Origin: Bacteroidota bacterium
GTDB lineage: Bacteria; Bacteroidota; Bacteroidia; B-17B0; Aurantibacillaceae
DNA length: 64,000 nucleotides
Direction of reading: 5' to 3'
NCBI GenBank assembly: GCA_016711805.1
Contig: JADJSH010000021.1
Span: 16,077 to 80,076 of the forward strand
Shown here: positions 10,442-19,356 of the stretch, piece by piece
How positions within the stretch are numbered: the first letter of the stretch is position 1
Layout: each line of letters opens with the position of its first letter
Notes under the pieces: generated by a model
Told to the model about the DNA's origin: nothing
Databases searched by the model: none
Seen by the model: only the letters and a program-made list of their open reading frames with translations
Translations under genes and position numbers: made by a program

Positions 10442-11137
10442 TTACCTTTTCTCATCTTTCCAACGGTAGTAACAATCCATTACACGGTAGTATAAATCGT
10501 AACCATCGTGGTTGATAATGTAATCGTTACTTAAATAGTAGCAGTATTTTCTGAACTTTTCAAAATCAATAGTTTCATCTCCTGTTAATTTTCGTAACAC
10601 TTCAGCATTAAATTTTTTAGCGACGGCTTCCTCTATAAATATGTTTTCAAAAATTGCGGCTAATTTACGTTGCTCTTTTCCCTTCTGACTAAATTGCATG
10701 TATAACGCTGAGATAGGGCTTTCCATCGCATTAACCACATTTTGTTTTGATCCCTGAATGACTCGTTTCATATAATCCTTTTCGTAAGGTTTTAATTTAA
10801 AATCGCTCACCACAACTTGATTGAGCTTATAGGCAGTTTCTATCATCACCACTTTGGTTTCTTTAAACCCCTTATAAAGTTTAGAGGCTGGGATTTTAAG
10901 GCGAATATATCCTACAAACGAAAAAATAATCGAATCTCTATCATTGGCAATAATCGAAAATTTACCATTTCCATCGCTCATTTGCCCATGTCCTGTTGTG
11001 GAGTTAATCACATAAACAAAAGGGATTGGCGTAGTACTATCTGGCTGCGTAATAATCCCTTTAATAACGTTTTGGGAAAATCCTTGAAATGATAAAATAA
11101 TTATCGAAATAAGTAATATACAACACTTGTTTTTCAA
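10442..11137 (-). CDS. Exported protein with carboxypeptidase-like regulatory domain
   Basis: The 231-residue protein has a signal peptide (MKNKCCILLISIIILSFQG, likely cleavage after FSQ). Residues of about 24-105 form a CarboxypepD_reg-like beta-sandwich (VIKGIITQPDSTTPIPFVYV, FSFVGY), a domain common at the N-terminus of Bacteroidota surface proteins. The rest is alpha-helical and charged, rich in Lys, Tyr and Phe, without a domain I recognise. It is probably exported to the periplasm or outer membrane; no T9SS sorting domain or beta-barrel is visible. It is transcribed divergently from dnaX and convergently with purN. The molecular function is unknown. Confidence 0.8.
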   Translation of the reverse strand: MKNKCCILLISIIILSFQGFSQNVIKGIITQPDSTTPIPFVYVINSTTGHGQMSDGNGKFSIIANDRDSIIFSFVGYIRLKIPASKLYKGFKETKVVMIETAYKLNQVVVSDFKLKPYEKDYMKRVIQGSKQNVVNAMESPISALYMQFSQKGKEQRKLAAIFENIFIEEAVAKKFNAEVLRKLTGDETIDFEKFRKYCYYLSNDYIINHDGYDLYYRVMDCYYRWKDEKR

Positions 11138-11242
11138 GAAAGGAGGTCGTTTTGATTAAATCAAATATATATACTTATTCACAAACAGTTAATAATTTAA
11201 CCTTTTTTATGGCGATATAAACAGTAAATTTACCTCAATAAC

Positions 11243-12958
11243 ATGGATGATTTTATAGTATCGGCCCGAAAGTATCGCCCCCAACACTTTAATACAGTAG
11301 TTGGGCAGAGCCATATTACCAATACTTTAAAACAAGCTATTAAAAACGGAAAGATAGCGCAGGCTTATTTATTCTGTGGCCCTCGTGGTGTAGGTAAAAC
11401 AACCTGTGCCCGTATTTTCGCTAAAACCATTAACTGTACTAATTTAACGGCAGATGGAGAAGCTTGCGATGCTTGCGAATCTTGTTTATCTTTTAATTCG
11501 GGCGCTTCATTAAATGTTTACGAATTAGATGCTGCTTCTAATAACTCAGTTGAGGATATTAGAAATTTAGTAGATCAAGTGCGTTTTGCGCCACAGTTAG
11601 GAGATTATAAGGTATATGTAATTGATGAGGTTCACATGTTGTCGAATGCGGCTTTTAATGCCTTTTTAAAAACATTAGAAGAGCCACCAAAACATGCTAA
11701 ATTTATTTTGGCAACTACTGAGAAACATAAAATTATTCCAACCATTTTATCTCGTTGCCAAGTATTTAGTTTTAATCGTATTAAGGCGGAAGATATTACT
11801 GAACAATTAGAGTATATTGCAAATACAGAGAACATTACTTTTGAGCCTGAGGCTTTACAAATCATTTCTCAAAAAGCAGATGGTGGTTTACGTGATGCTT
11901 GTTCTATATTTGATCAAATGGTAACCTTTACGGGGAATCATTTAACCTATAAATCTGTTGTAGAAAATTTACATGTACTTGATTACGAATATTATTTTAA
12001 ACTAACTGATGCGTCTTTAAATGGACGTTTACCAGAGGTAATGGTAACCTTTGATGAAATTTTGAAGAAAGGATTTGACGGACATAATTTTATTATTGGT
12101 TTTGGCGAGCACTTAAGAAATTTATTAGTTAGTAAAGATCAATACACGGTTCAGTTATTAGAAGTAAGTGAAGCCTTAAAAAAACGTTTTTCAGAACAAG
12201 CTCAATTGTGTCCTACGCCATTTTTGTTAAAGTCTTTGGCGGTAATAAATAAATGCGACATTCATTACAAATCTGCCAAAAATCAACGATTGCAGGTAGA
12301 AATGGCTTTGATGCAAATCAGTTATTTAAATGCCGCACCGCAAGATGCGGAAAAAAAAAATGAGTTAAACTCGGGTTTTGAAATTCAATCTGCTCAACCC
12401 AAAGCTATAGAACAATCTCTACCAGTAGCTAAATTTACAGCAACACCAACTGTTCAAACAAGTGCTAAGCCCGTTGTAGGGTTTTCTGAACTAAAAATTA
12501 AATCACAATTTTTATTACAAGATAATGCACAACGCAATCAAGCATTGGCTGTTGATGCAACGATTGTGGCAGAAGAGGCGGTAACGATAGATGTTGAATT
12601 AACCAGTGAAAGGGCTTTAGATGCTGTTAAACAATATGCCGAAGAAAAAAGTAAAAGTGGTAATAAACAATTGTATGCTACTTTAACCTCTAGTAAGATT
12701 AGTTTCCAAGATAAAACCATTGTTATTGAATTAAATAATGAGGTTCAAAAAGAAATGTTGGTTAATATCAAGCAAGATATGTTGGACGAATTGCGAAAAT
12801 TAGTCAGTAACAAGCAAATGCAATTGGAAATTAAAGTTTCAGAAATTGTTGGCGAACTAAAAGCATACAAACCCGCTGATAAATTTAAATTGATGGCTGA
12901 AAAAAACCCTGCTTTATTAGAGTTCAAGAAACGGTTCGATTTAGATATTGAGTACTAG
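11243..12958 (+). CDS. dnaX: DNA polymerase III subunit gamma/tau
   Basis: This is the clamp-loader ATPase of the replicative polymerase. Residues 9-22 (ARKYRPQHFNTVVGQ) are the classic DnaX start. Walker A is at G46-T53 (GPRGVGKT), zinc ligands are C65, C75, C78 and C81, followed by the DEVHML Walker B and the LSRCQ sensor-1 region. Domain III and a tau-like C-terminal extension bring it to 571 residues. I see no obvious slippery heptamer with stem-loop, so I would not claim a separate gamma form. A -7-like box (TAAATTTA) lies about 10 bases before the ATG, implying a short leader. Asp codons in the N-terminal part are all GAT, a useful contrast to the accessory genes at 24-28 kb. Confidence 0.97.
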   Translation: MDDFIVSARKYRPQHFNTVVGQSHITNTLKQAIKNGKIAQAYLFCGPRGVGKTTCARIFAKTINCTNLTADGEACDACESCLSFNSGASLNVYELDAASNNSVEDIRNLVDQVRFAPQLGDYKVYVIDEVHMLSNAAFNAFLKTLEEPPKHAKFILATTEKHKIIPTILSRCQVFSFNRIKAEDITEQLEYIANTENITFEPEALQIISQKADGGLRDACSIFDQMVTFTGNHLTYKSVVENLHVLDYEYYFKLTDASLNGRLPEVMVTFDEILKKGFDGHNFIIGFGEHLRNLLVSKDQYTVQLLEVSEALKKRFSEQAQLCPTPFLLKSLAVINKCDIHYKSAKNQRLQVEMALMQISYLNAAPQDAEKKNELNSGFEIQSAQPKAIEQSLPVAKFTATPTVQTSAKPVVGFSELKIKSQFLLQDNAQRNQALAVDATIVAEEAVTIDVELTSERALDAVKQYAEEKSKSGNKQLYATLTSSKISFQDKTIVIELNNEVQKEMLVNIKQDMLDELRKLVSNKQMQLEIKVSEIVGELKAYKPADKFKLMAEKNPALLEFKKRFDLDIEY

Positions 12959-13003
12959 AAATCACTTAACATAAAATCTTCCCGATTGTGGATAGTAGTT
13001 TTA

Positions 13004-13146
13004 TTTAACCACATAGAAACATAGATTGTTTTTAGTTTATAGTCTTTCATAGAAATAAATTTTTACACATAGTTTTTTATGTGAAAAGCGAAGCTTCTAT
13101 CTCAAACTTTTGTTATTTATTACTACAATGTGTCTATGTGGTTAAA
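13004..13146. repeat. MITE-like element with terminal inverted repeats
   Basis: A 13-bp perfect inverted repeat bounds about 143 bp: TTTAACCACATAG at 13004-13016 and CTATGTGGTTAAA at 13134-13146, with further partial matching inward. An internal hairpin (CACATA at 13066-13071, TATGTG at 13078-13083) is present, and there is no coding potential. It fills most of the 292-bp gap between dnaX and the patatin gene. Structure and size suggest a non-autonomous mobile element; a target-site duplication is not clear. Confidence 0.55.
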
Positions 13147-13250
13147 AAAAATATTTTAAATAAAAATTCAACTTTCCTACAACTTAATTACAATTACTGC
13201 GTATAAATTTTTAGTAAGTTTGACAAAAGAATTTACATTATCAATTATAT

Positions 13251-13970
13251 ATGGCAAAAACTAAAAAGATTGACCTTGCTTTGCAGGGTGGGGGAGCGCA
13301 TGGCGCTTATACATGGGGAGTAATTGACAGATTGTTAGACGACGAACGTATAGAGATTGATGGTGTTTGTGGAACCAGCGCAGGAGCCATGAATGGTGTA
13401 TGTACCGTTTATGGATTGAAAAAAGGTGGAAAGAATTTAGCGAAACATACACTCGTTAAATTTTGGCATAAAATATCGGAGGCTGGAAAATTATCTCCAT
13501 TACAACCAAGTTGGTTTGATAAAATGATGAGTCCGGGTAATATGGATTTTTCTCCAAGCTATAAATTGTTTAGTATGAGTACCGAAAATTTTACACCTAA
13601 GCAATTAAATCCTTTGCAATATAATCCATTAGAGAAAATATTAAATGAGGTGATTAATTTTGATGAACTTCATAAATTAAATCCTCCAAAGTTATTTGTT
13701 TGTGCTACCAATGTTAAAACTTGTGAAGCACGTATTTTTGGTCACGAAGAAATTACCGCCAAAGCTATTTTAGCTTCAGCATGTTTACCTTATATGTATG
13801 ATGCTGTGGAAATTGATGGGGAATTTTATTGGGACGGCGGTTATAGCGGTAATCCATTAATTCAACCATTAATTGATAATACAGTAGAAACAGATGATAT
13901 TTTATTGATTCAGATAAACCCAAAAAATATAAAAACGGTTCCAGGAAAAATCGAAGAAATTAGAGATTGA
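13251..13970 (+). CDS. Patatin-like phospholipase, N-terminal and catalytic part (ends at an in-frame TGA)
   Basis: Patatin-family lipid acyl hydrolase. It has the oxyanion loop GGGAHGAY (G13-Y20), the nucleophile motif GTSAG with S43, and DGG with D195, so the catalytic dyad is complete. The frame stops at TGA 13968-13970 after EEIRD, but continues in the same frame with VNELSFNSSLL, which is the expected continuation in relatives (a typical sequence would have an Arg codon here; CGA to TGA is one change). A -7 box TAAGTTTG at 13215-13222 lies upstream. Either this is a nonsense mutation, an assembly error, or a shortened protein lacking the C-terminal 92-95 residues. The catalytic core could still be active. 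Confidence 0.85.
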   Translation: MAKTKKIDLALQGGGAHGAYTWGVIDRLLDDERIEIDGVCGTSAGAMNGVCTVYGLKKGGKNLAKHTLVKFWHKISEAGKLSPLQPSWFDKMMSPGNMDFSPSYKLFSMSTENFTPKQLNPLQYNPLEKILNEVINFDELHKLNPPKLFVCATNVKTCEARIFGHEEITAKAILASACLPYMYDAVEIDGEFYWDGGYSGNPLIQPLIDNTVETDDILLIQINPKNIKTVPGKIEEIRD

Positions 13971-14258
13971 GTAAATGAGTTGAGTTTTAATTCTTCTTTA
14001 TTACTAGAATTGAGATTAATACAATTTAAGCAAGAGCTAATTAACAAAGGCATTACTTTAGATGGCGAATTAAAACCTGTGTATTTACATAACATTAGCG
14101 CCGATAACGAATTAGGAGATTTGAATTTATCATCTAAATTGAATACAAGCTGGGATTTCATGATGTATTTAAAAGACCTTGGTTACAAAGCCTGCGATGC
14201 TTGGATAGCAGAAAACTTTGAACATATTGGCAAGAAGAATACGTTGAAGTTGGTGTAG
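13971..14258 (+). pseudogene. C-terminal remainder of the patatin-like gene after the in-frame stop
   Basis: This stretch is in the same frame as the upstream patatin and carries its normal C-terminal helices (NELSFNSSLLLELRLIQF, then WDFMMYLKDLGYKACDAW, ending GKKNTLKLV). Joined, the two parts give about 335 codons, a usual length for this patatin group. A TTG at 13980 could in theory restart translation, but a free C-terminal fragment has no known function. I therefore treat it as the detached end of one gene. Confidence 0.75.
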
Positions 14259-14287
14259 TTTAAATAGAATTTATTTTAATTTTTTAT

Positions 14288-14472
14288 GGGCGTGCCCCTG
14301 TGGGTCGGGCTGTCGGTTTCAATCTTTTTATTCGTACCTCATAAAAAGGATTTACACCTCTATCCCTCACGCAATATATACAATTGACCTGCGTTCGGGA
14401 TTGAGCGAAAATCCTTTTACGTAACGGAGTGCAGTAAAAGATTGCAGAGAAAGCCCATGCCGGAGGCAACGC
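14288..14472. repeat. 185-bp imperfect palindromic repeat element
   Basis: The left arm (about 14288-14373) and right arm (about 14391-14472) are imperfect reverse complements over nearly their whole length. AATCTTTT/AAAAGATT, AAAAGGATTT/AAATCCTTTT, and GCGTGCC/GGCAACGC segments line up in order. It is much more GC-rich than its surroundings and has no convincing gene. It lies in the 396-bp gap before radA. The right part of the gap (14473-14654) holds small hairpins (GCTACAA/TTGTAGC around 14591-14605) and a -7-like box TAATTTTG at 14628-14635, the likely radA promoter. Confidence 0.6.
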
Positions 14473-14654
14473 ACTAATGAATAGAATAAACCTAAATTTT
14501 TATGTAGGTTAGAATTTAATATAAATTTTAAAATCACAACAATTCGTTTAATCAGCATTATCCGCGTTCTATTTATCTAAAACCCAAATAGCTACAAATT
14601 GTAGCAATCAATCGCTATTAATTGCCGTAATTTTGATTTATAAAAATCAATAAA

Positions 14655-16037
14655 GTGGCAAAAACAAAAACATCCTATTTCTGTCAGAGTTGTGGCGCAC
14701 AAGCGGCTAAGTGGGCAGGCAAATGCAATAGCTGTGGCGAGTGGAATACTCTTGTAGAAGAAGTCGTTCACAAAGAGTCTAAAAACGACCGATTGCAATT
14801 ATTTTCGGCAAATAAAAACGAAAACAATCGTTCCAATCAATCCATTTTATTACAGGAAATTGGCATTGCCGAATATCCACGCATTCAAGTTCCTGGGCAG
14901 GAGCTAGCTCGAGTTTTAGGAGGAGGAGTTGTTCCGGGTAGTTTAGTATTGTTTGGTGGAGAACCAGGCATTGGTAAATCAACCTTAATGTTGCAATTGG
15001 CTTTACGCTTAAAAAATTTAAGAGTCCTTTATGTTAGTGGCGAAGAAAGCGAACAGCAAATTAAAATGCGCGCCGAACGCATTGGGATGACAACAGAGAG
15101 TTGCTTCATTTTGCAAGAAACCAATACACAAAATATTTTCACTCAAATAGAAAAAGTAGAGCCTCAACTAGTCATTATTGATTCTATACAAACTATTCAT
15201 ACGAGTTATATTGATAGTAGTCCTGGAAGTGTGAGTCAAGTGCGAGAGTGTGCCGCTGAGTTTTTACGCTTTGCTAAAGAAACCAATGTGCCTGTTTTTA
15301 TGATTGGTCACATTACCAAGGAAGGAAGTTTAGCAGGCCCAAAAGTATTGGAACACATGGTGGATACGGTGTTGCAATTTGAGGGAGATAGAAATCACAT
15401 TTACCGTTTATTAAGGGCTACGAAGAATCGTTTTGGTAGTACCAACGAAATGGGTATTTATGAGATGAACGGAGATGGATTAAAAGAAGTATTGAACCCA
15501 TCAGAAATATTAATTACCAATCGACAAGAAGCAACAAGCGGCGTAGCAATTGCAGCAACCTTGGAAGGCAATCGGCCTTTATTAATTGAAACGCAAGCTT
15601 TAGTTAGCACTGCCGCTTATGGCACACCACAACGTTCATCCACTGGATTTGATTTAAGGCGGTTATCCATGTTGTTAGCAGTTCTTGAAAAGCGTTGTGG
15701 ATTTCGTTTAGGCGCCAAAGATGTATTTATTAATATAGCTGGTGGACTAAAAGTAGAAGATCCTGGAATCGATTTAGCTTTGGTGTGTGCTGTTTTATCA
15801 AGTAACGAAGACTTGCCTATAGCGCAGAATGTTTGCTTTGCTGCTGAGGTTGGTTTAACTGGGGAAATTCGCCCCGTAAACAGAATTGAACAACGAATTT
15901 CTGAAGCACAAAAATTAGGTTTTGAAAAAATTTACATATCTTCATATAACCTAAAAGGCTTAGATATTAAACAGTTTAAAATCGATGTAATCGCCGTTTC
16001 TAAAATGGAAGATGTGTTTGCTAAGTTGTTTGGGTAA
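14655..16037 (+). CDS. radA: DNA repair protein RadA
   Basis: RadA is a RecA-related ATPase that helps process recombination intermediates. The protein begins with the C4 zinc finger (C10, C13, C24, C27). Walker A GGEPGIGKST is near residue 101, the RadA-specific KNRFG motif (TKNRFGSTNEMG) is near residue 256, and a Lon-like C-terminal domain ends the 460-residue protein. The start codon is GTG at 14655; no in-frame ATG fits the zinc finger better. The next gene begins 11 bp after the stop and may be co-transcribed. Confidence 0.96.
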   Translation: MAKTKTSYFCQSCGAQAAKWAGKCNSCGEWNTLVEEVVHKESKNDRLQLFSANKNENNRSNQSILLQEIGIAEYPRIQVPGQELARVLGGGVVPGSLVLFGGEPGIGKSTLMLQLALRLKNLRVLYVSGEESEQQIKMRAERIGMTTESCFILQETNTQNIFTQIEKVEPQLVIIDSIQTIHTSYIDSSPGSVSQVRECAAEFLRFAKETNVPVFMIGHITKEGSLAGPKVLEHMVDTVLQFEGDRNHIYRLLRATKNRFGSTNEMGIYEMNGDGLKEVLNPSEILITNRQEATSGVAIAATLEGNRPLLIETQALVSTAAYGTPQRSSTGFDLRRLSMLLAVLEKRCGFRLGAKDVFINIAGGLKVEDPGIDLALVCAVLSSNEDLPIAQNVCFAAEVGLTGEIRPVNRIEQRISEAQKLGFEKIYISSYNLKGLDIKQFKIDVIAVSKMEDVFAKLFG

Positions 16038-16048
16038 ATAGTTAATTT

Positions 16049-18148
16049 ATGAAAGTCTCTATTATATTATTTTGGCTACTCATGTTTAAAGTCGTAATTG
16101 CTCAAGGCACTAACGATTCATTGATAATTGTTGCTAAAATTGATAGTGCGAGAACATTGTTTACTATTGACCCCAAATTAGCAATCAAGATTTCAAAAGT
16201 TGCATTAAAAGATGCCATCACAATAAATAGTAAGTATCTAGAAAGTTATTGCTTAAATACAATCGGATCCTCTTTTTATTATGAGGGAACAATCGACAGT
16301 TCTATTGCATACCATAATAAAGCACTTAAAATTCAACTTGTCAATAATTTTAAAGTTGGTGTTGGTAGGAGTTATACTAATCTAGGAATATGTTTTATCG
16401 AAAAAATGAAATATGAAGAGGCCATTTCTTCTTTTATTAAAGCTGAGCCATATTTTGTAGCTGAAAAATATAATATCGGACTCTCTAAATTGTATAACAG
16501 TTTAGGAGTTTTATTCTATGAATTAGATCAATTATCAAAATCTGAAATATACTATCTAAAGGCATTAAAAATTGCTACTAGCGAGAAAGACAATACAACA
16601 CTGTATAATGTTTATTCAAATTTGGCAAATATATATAGCGACTTAAGAAACTCAGACAAGTCGATTGAATATTATTTGCGTGCTTTGGATATCGCTAAAA
16701 AAGAGAGTATTAACTCTGATATTGTATTTATTTTAAATAATTTAAGCACTGAATTTATAAAATCTCAAAAATTTGATTCTGCATTTAGGTATAATTCAAT
16801 GGCATTGGATTTAATTAAAGCCAATTCTTTGGATTATCATTTTAAGAAGAATAGTTACGGAAATTACGCTGAGTTATTAAATTTTAAGAAAGATTACACG
16901 AAAGCTATAGTATATATAGATTCTGCTATTTTATTTGCTGATCAGGATGAAGACTTGAATAAAATTTATCAGTTACAGATCATAAAGGAAAAAATCTTAT
17001 TCAATTTTGGTAAGTATGATTTAGCGCATGAGTTGATGGTTAAAAACCGGTTTTTACTCGACTCAATTAATGATAATAATATGCAGTCTAAAACAAATGA
17101 GCTCGAAGCTAAGTATGAAACTGAAAAGAAAGAGTTGCAAATTAAGTCGCAAACGTTTGAAATTGAGACAAAAGAAAAACAAAACAAGCAAAAATCTTTC
17201 ATCATTTTATTTGGAACATTAGCATTAGTTGGGACAGGCTTTTTTGCTGCCATCGCTTTTATTAATTTCAAAAAAACTAAAAAACAAAATCTTATCATTG
17301 AAAACCAAAAGATGGAGGTAGAGTTGAAGAACGAAGAGATTACTCATCAAAAGGAATTGGTTGACGAAAAACAAAAAGAAATTATTGATAGTATCAATTA
17401 CGCTAAGCGAATACAACAAGCCGTATTAACTGGTGAAGATGTTTGGAATAAAATATCGAAAGAATATTTTATTTTATTTAAACCAAAAGATATTGTAAGT
17501 GGTGATTTTTATTGGGCTTATAATACACCTAACAATAGGTCTATTTTTTGTTTAGCAGATTGCACTGGGCACGGTGTGCCGGGAGGTTTTATGAGTATGT
17601 TAGGTAACAGTTTTTTAAATGAAATTGTGGTAGAGAATAAAATATTTAAAGCAGATCAAATTTTAAATAAACTGCGTTCTAAAATTATTCATGCCCTTGA
17701 ACAAAAAGGTGGGACACAACAAAAAGATGGCATGGATATGAGCTTGTGCGTATGGAATAAATTAGATAATACCTTGGAGTTTGCGGGCGCTAATAATCCG
17801 TTATGGCTGGTAAGAAAGAATGAAAATGCGGTGACTGAGCTTGTCGAAGTCAAAGCCGATAAAATGCCAATTGGTTTATACTTAGAAACAGAAACACCAT
17901 TTTCAAGTGTTACCATTCAATTACAAGCAGGCGATATTATTTATTTATGCACCGATGGATATGCCGATCAGTTTGGCGGGCCTAAAGGCAAAAAATTAAA
18001 ATACAAACCTTTAATTGAATCTTTAATTAAAAATAGCGCATTGCCTATGTCAGAGCAAAAAATGATTTTAGACACTACCTTTAATGATTGGATGCACAAG
18101 CACGATCAAGTAGATGATGTTTCGTTGATTGGTGTAAAAGTAGTTTAG
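16049..18148 (+). CDS. TPR-containing SpoIIE-family serine phosphatase
   Basis: The 699-residue protein has a signal peptide (ends VVIAQ), five or more TPR units over about residues 60-340, one membrane helix near residues 390-412 (IILFGTLALVGTGFFAAIAF), a coiled-coil linker, and a C-terminal PP2C/SpoIIE phosphatase domain (about 470-699; FKPKDIVSGDFYWAY, DCTGHGVPGGFMS, LCTDGYADQFGG). The Asp and Gly metal-site motifs are intact. Such proteins place a sensor TPR region outside the inner membrane and a Ser/Thr phosphatase in the cytoplasm, often acting on anti-sigma-type partners. No partner is encoded nearby. A short repeat encoding TELVEV is inserted inside the phosphatase domain. Confidence 0.88.
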   Translation: MKVSIILFWLLMFKVVIAQGTNDSLIIVAKIDSARTLFTIDPKLAIKISKVALKDAITINSKYLESYCLNTIGSSFYYEGTIDSSIAYHNKALKIQLVNNFKVGVGRSYTNLGICFIEKMKYEEAISSFIKAEPYFVAEKYNIGLSKLYNSLGVLFYELDQLSKSEIYYLKALKIATSEKDNTTLYNVYSNLANIYSDLRNSDKSIEYYLRALDIAKKESINSDIVFILNNLSTEFIKSQKFDSAFRYNSMALDLIKANSLDYHFKKNSYGNYAELLNFKKDYTKAIVYIDSAILFADQDEDLNKIYQLQIIKEKILFNFGKYDLAHELMVKNRFLLDSINDNNMQSKTNELEAKYETEKKELQIKSQTFEIETKEKQNKQKSFIILFGTLALVGTGFFAAIAFINFKKTKKQNLIIENQKMEVELKNEEITHQKELVDEKQKEIIDSINYAKRIQQAVLTGEDVWNKISKEYFILFKPKDIVSGDFYWAYNTPNNRSIFCLADCTGHGVPGGFMSMLGNSFLNEIVVENKIFKADQILNKLRSKIIHALEQKGGTQQKDGMDMSLCVWNKLDNTLEFAGANNPLWLVRKNENAVTELVEVKADKMPIGLYLETETPFSSVTIQLQAGDIIYLCTDGYADQFGGPKGKKLKYKPLIESLIKNSALPMSEQKMILDTTFNDWMHKHDQVDDVSLIGVKVV
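17831..17852 (+). repeat. Short repeat inserted in frame in the SpoIIE phosphatase
   Basis: GTGACTGAGCTTGTCGAAGT reads as VTELVEV in the protein. It is GC-rich against AT-rich flanks, has 5-bp matching ends (TGACT/AGTCA), and shares a GTCGA core with the repeats at 38150 and 44826. It interrupts a region of the phosphatase domain where a short loop is expected. Confidence 0.55.
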
Positions 18149-18157
18149 TAAGACAAT

Positions 18158-18667
18158 TTATTCTATAAAATTCTTTTCCACGGCTTTCTTAACTTCCTCA
18201 TCAGTTAAAAAATGAAAGGATTTGAAATTGTAAGTTCCATTGCCGCCTGTTAAATAACGATAGCCAACAATAGTATCTAAATCAGTTTGTACAACCTGGA
18301 TAACAATAACCGTATCCACTTTATTCGTGTATGGATTAGCGAAAGATGCTAATCTTGGTAAATCCATGTCATACGCTTTAGCATCAGGATATACATTCGG
18401 TTCATAATAAATTAATGAAGTACCATCTCCTGCTTCCTTAAAAGTTGGAAGCCTTCTATTAAGCGCTGGCGCTTTGTTCCAATTTTTAATGCTAAGAGCA
18501 GGGAAGCCTTTATAATTATCTGGACAATGCCACCAATTGTTTTTATCTCTGTCGGGATTAAGTTTATAAGTTGTATTAGGCTTTTCATTATGGATGTTAT
18601 TATATGGTTGAATAACAACTATTAAAAGTACTATAGAGAAAACGAGTATTAATAATGTCATCCTCAT
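18158..18667 (-). CDS. Hypothetical exported protein, paralogue of the gene at 19357
   Basis: The 169-residue protein has an N-terminal membrane helix or signal anchor (about residues 3-21, MTLLILVFSIVLLIVVI). Family unknown to me. It is clearly paralogous to the 19357 gene: both carry CPD near the middle, a PxISIKxW-type strand, LPTxxE, MxLPRLAS, VIQxVQT, GYRYLTGG and FHFLT near the C-terminus. It is last in a four-gene operon, four bp after the previous stop. It ends beside the convergent SpoIIE gene. Function unknown; probably periplasmic or membrane-attached. Confidence 0.7.
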   Translation of the reverse strand: MRMTLLILVFSIVLLIVVIQPYNNIHNEKPNTTYKLNPDRDKNNWWHCPDNYKGFPALSIKNWNKAPALNRRLPTFKEAGDGTSLIYYEPNVYPDAKAYDMDLPRLASFANPYTNKVDTVIVIQVVQTDLDTIVGYRYLTGGNGTYNFKSFHFLTDEEVKKAVEKNFIE

Positions 18668-18671
18668 AAAT

Positions 18672-19340
18672 TTAACAACCTCCGCTATTGGTATTCTTAA
18701 TATATTTAATAATGCCGGCTTTTGTGGTTATATAATTAGTATTGCCGCCAAGCGAATAGCCAAACTGAGAATAATAATGATCGAACCATAAGTCAACAAT
18801 TTTATCATTTTTGAATTTTATCATTATATTATTTTGTGTTTTTTTAATTCCACCAATATAATAAGAAATGAGTGCCATGTTTTTTCCAATACCACAATAA
18901 ATTAATTGTCTCGGTGGAAAAGGCTTTGCCACTGAAGAGGTGGCATGTACAATAGCCTTTTTTTCGTTATTAAATCCATTTACCCAGCCGCCTTCCTGCC
19001 ATGCTTCATCTGGATTTGCCATGTCAAATGTTTGGTTAGTTGAAATACCATCTAAAAATTTTTTGATAAAATCAGGAATCTCTTTTACTGTTTTTTTATC
19101 AATGAGTGTTTCAGCTTCTAGCGTAACAATTAATTTTTCTTTAATGCCATTATTGATAGCAATATTCGTATCAATTTTATAGTTGCCATCAATGATTGAA
19201 ACGCTTGTGATTTCTAATACAGTATTATTAGCTTCTGTTGTGCTCTTATCATAAGCAATGAAAGACATGATCAATATAACTGAGGCTAAAACAAAAGTTC
19301 CAACTACTATTTTCGGATAACGTTTTGGGGTTGTTTTCAT
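18672..19340 (-). CDS. Hypothetical membrane-anchored protein ending in SGGC
   Basis: The 222-residue protein has one N-terminal membrane helix (about residues 11-28) and a long non-cytoplasmic domain of unknown family. Its last ten residues (YIKNTNSGGC) match the pattern ending the 75-residue protein at 19937 (YLKYKNGEGC). A terminal Cys preceded by Gly is unusual and suggests a functional tail. It is third in the operon, 16 bp after the previous stop. No function can be assigned. Confidence 0.68.
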   Translation of the reverse strand: MKTTPKRYPKIVVGTFVLASVILIMSFIAYDKSTTEANNTVLEITSVSIIDGNYKIDTNIAINNGIKEKLIVTLEAETLIDKKTVKEIPDFIKKFLDGISTNQTFDMANPDEAWQEGGWVNGFNNEKKAIVHATSSVAKPFPPRQLIYCGIGKNMALISYYIGGIKKTQNNIMIKFKNDKIVDLWFDHYYSQFGYSLGGNTNYITTKAGIIKYIKNTNSGGC

Positions 19341-19356
19341 GTTTTTTTATTGTTTA

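Noticed and set aside
11243..12958. Programmed frameshift in dnaX giving a gamma subunit
   Set aside because: No A AAA AAG-type slippery heptamer with a following stem-loop stands out; the A-run near 12350 lacks a clear downstream structure.
13968..13970. Programmed recoding of TGA, for example as selenocysteine or Trp
   Set aside because: No SECIS-like structure is evident, relatives do not have Sec or Trp there as far as I recall, and TGA is used as a normal stop in neighbouring genes.
14284..14558. Minus-strand frames in the gap before radA
   Set aside because: They lie in the palindromic repeat element and give proline- and arginine-rich low-information peptides typical of such repeats.
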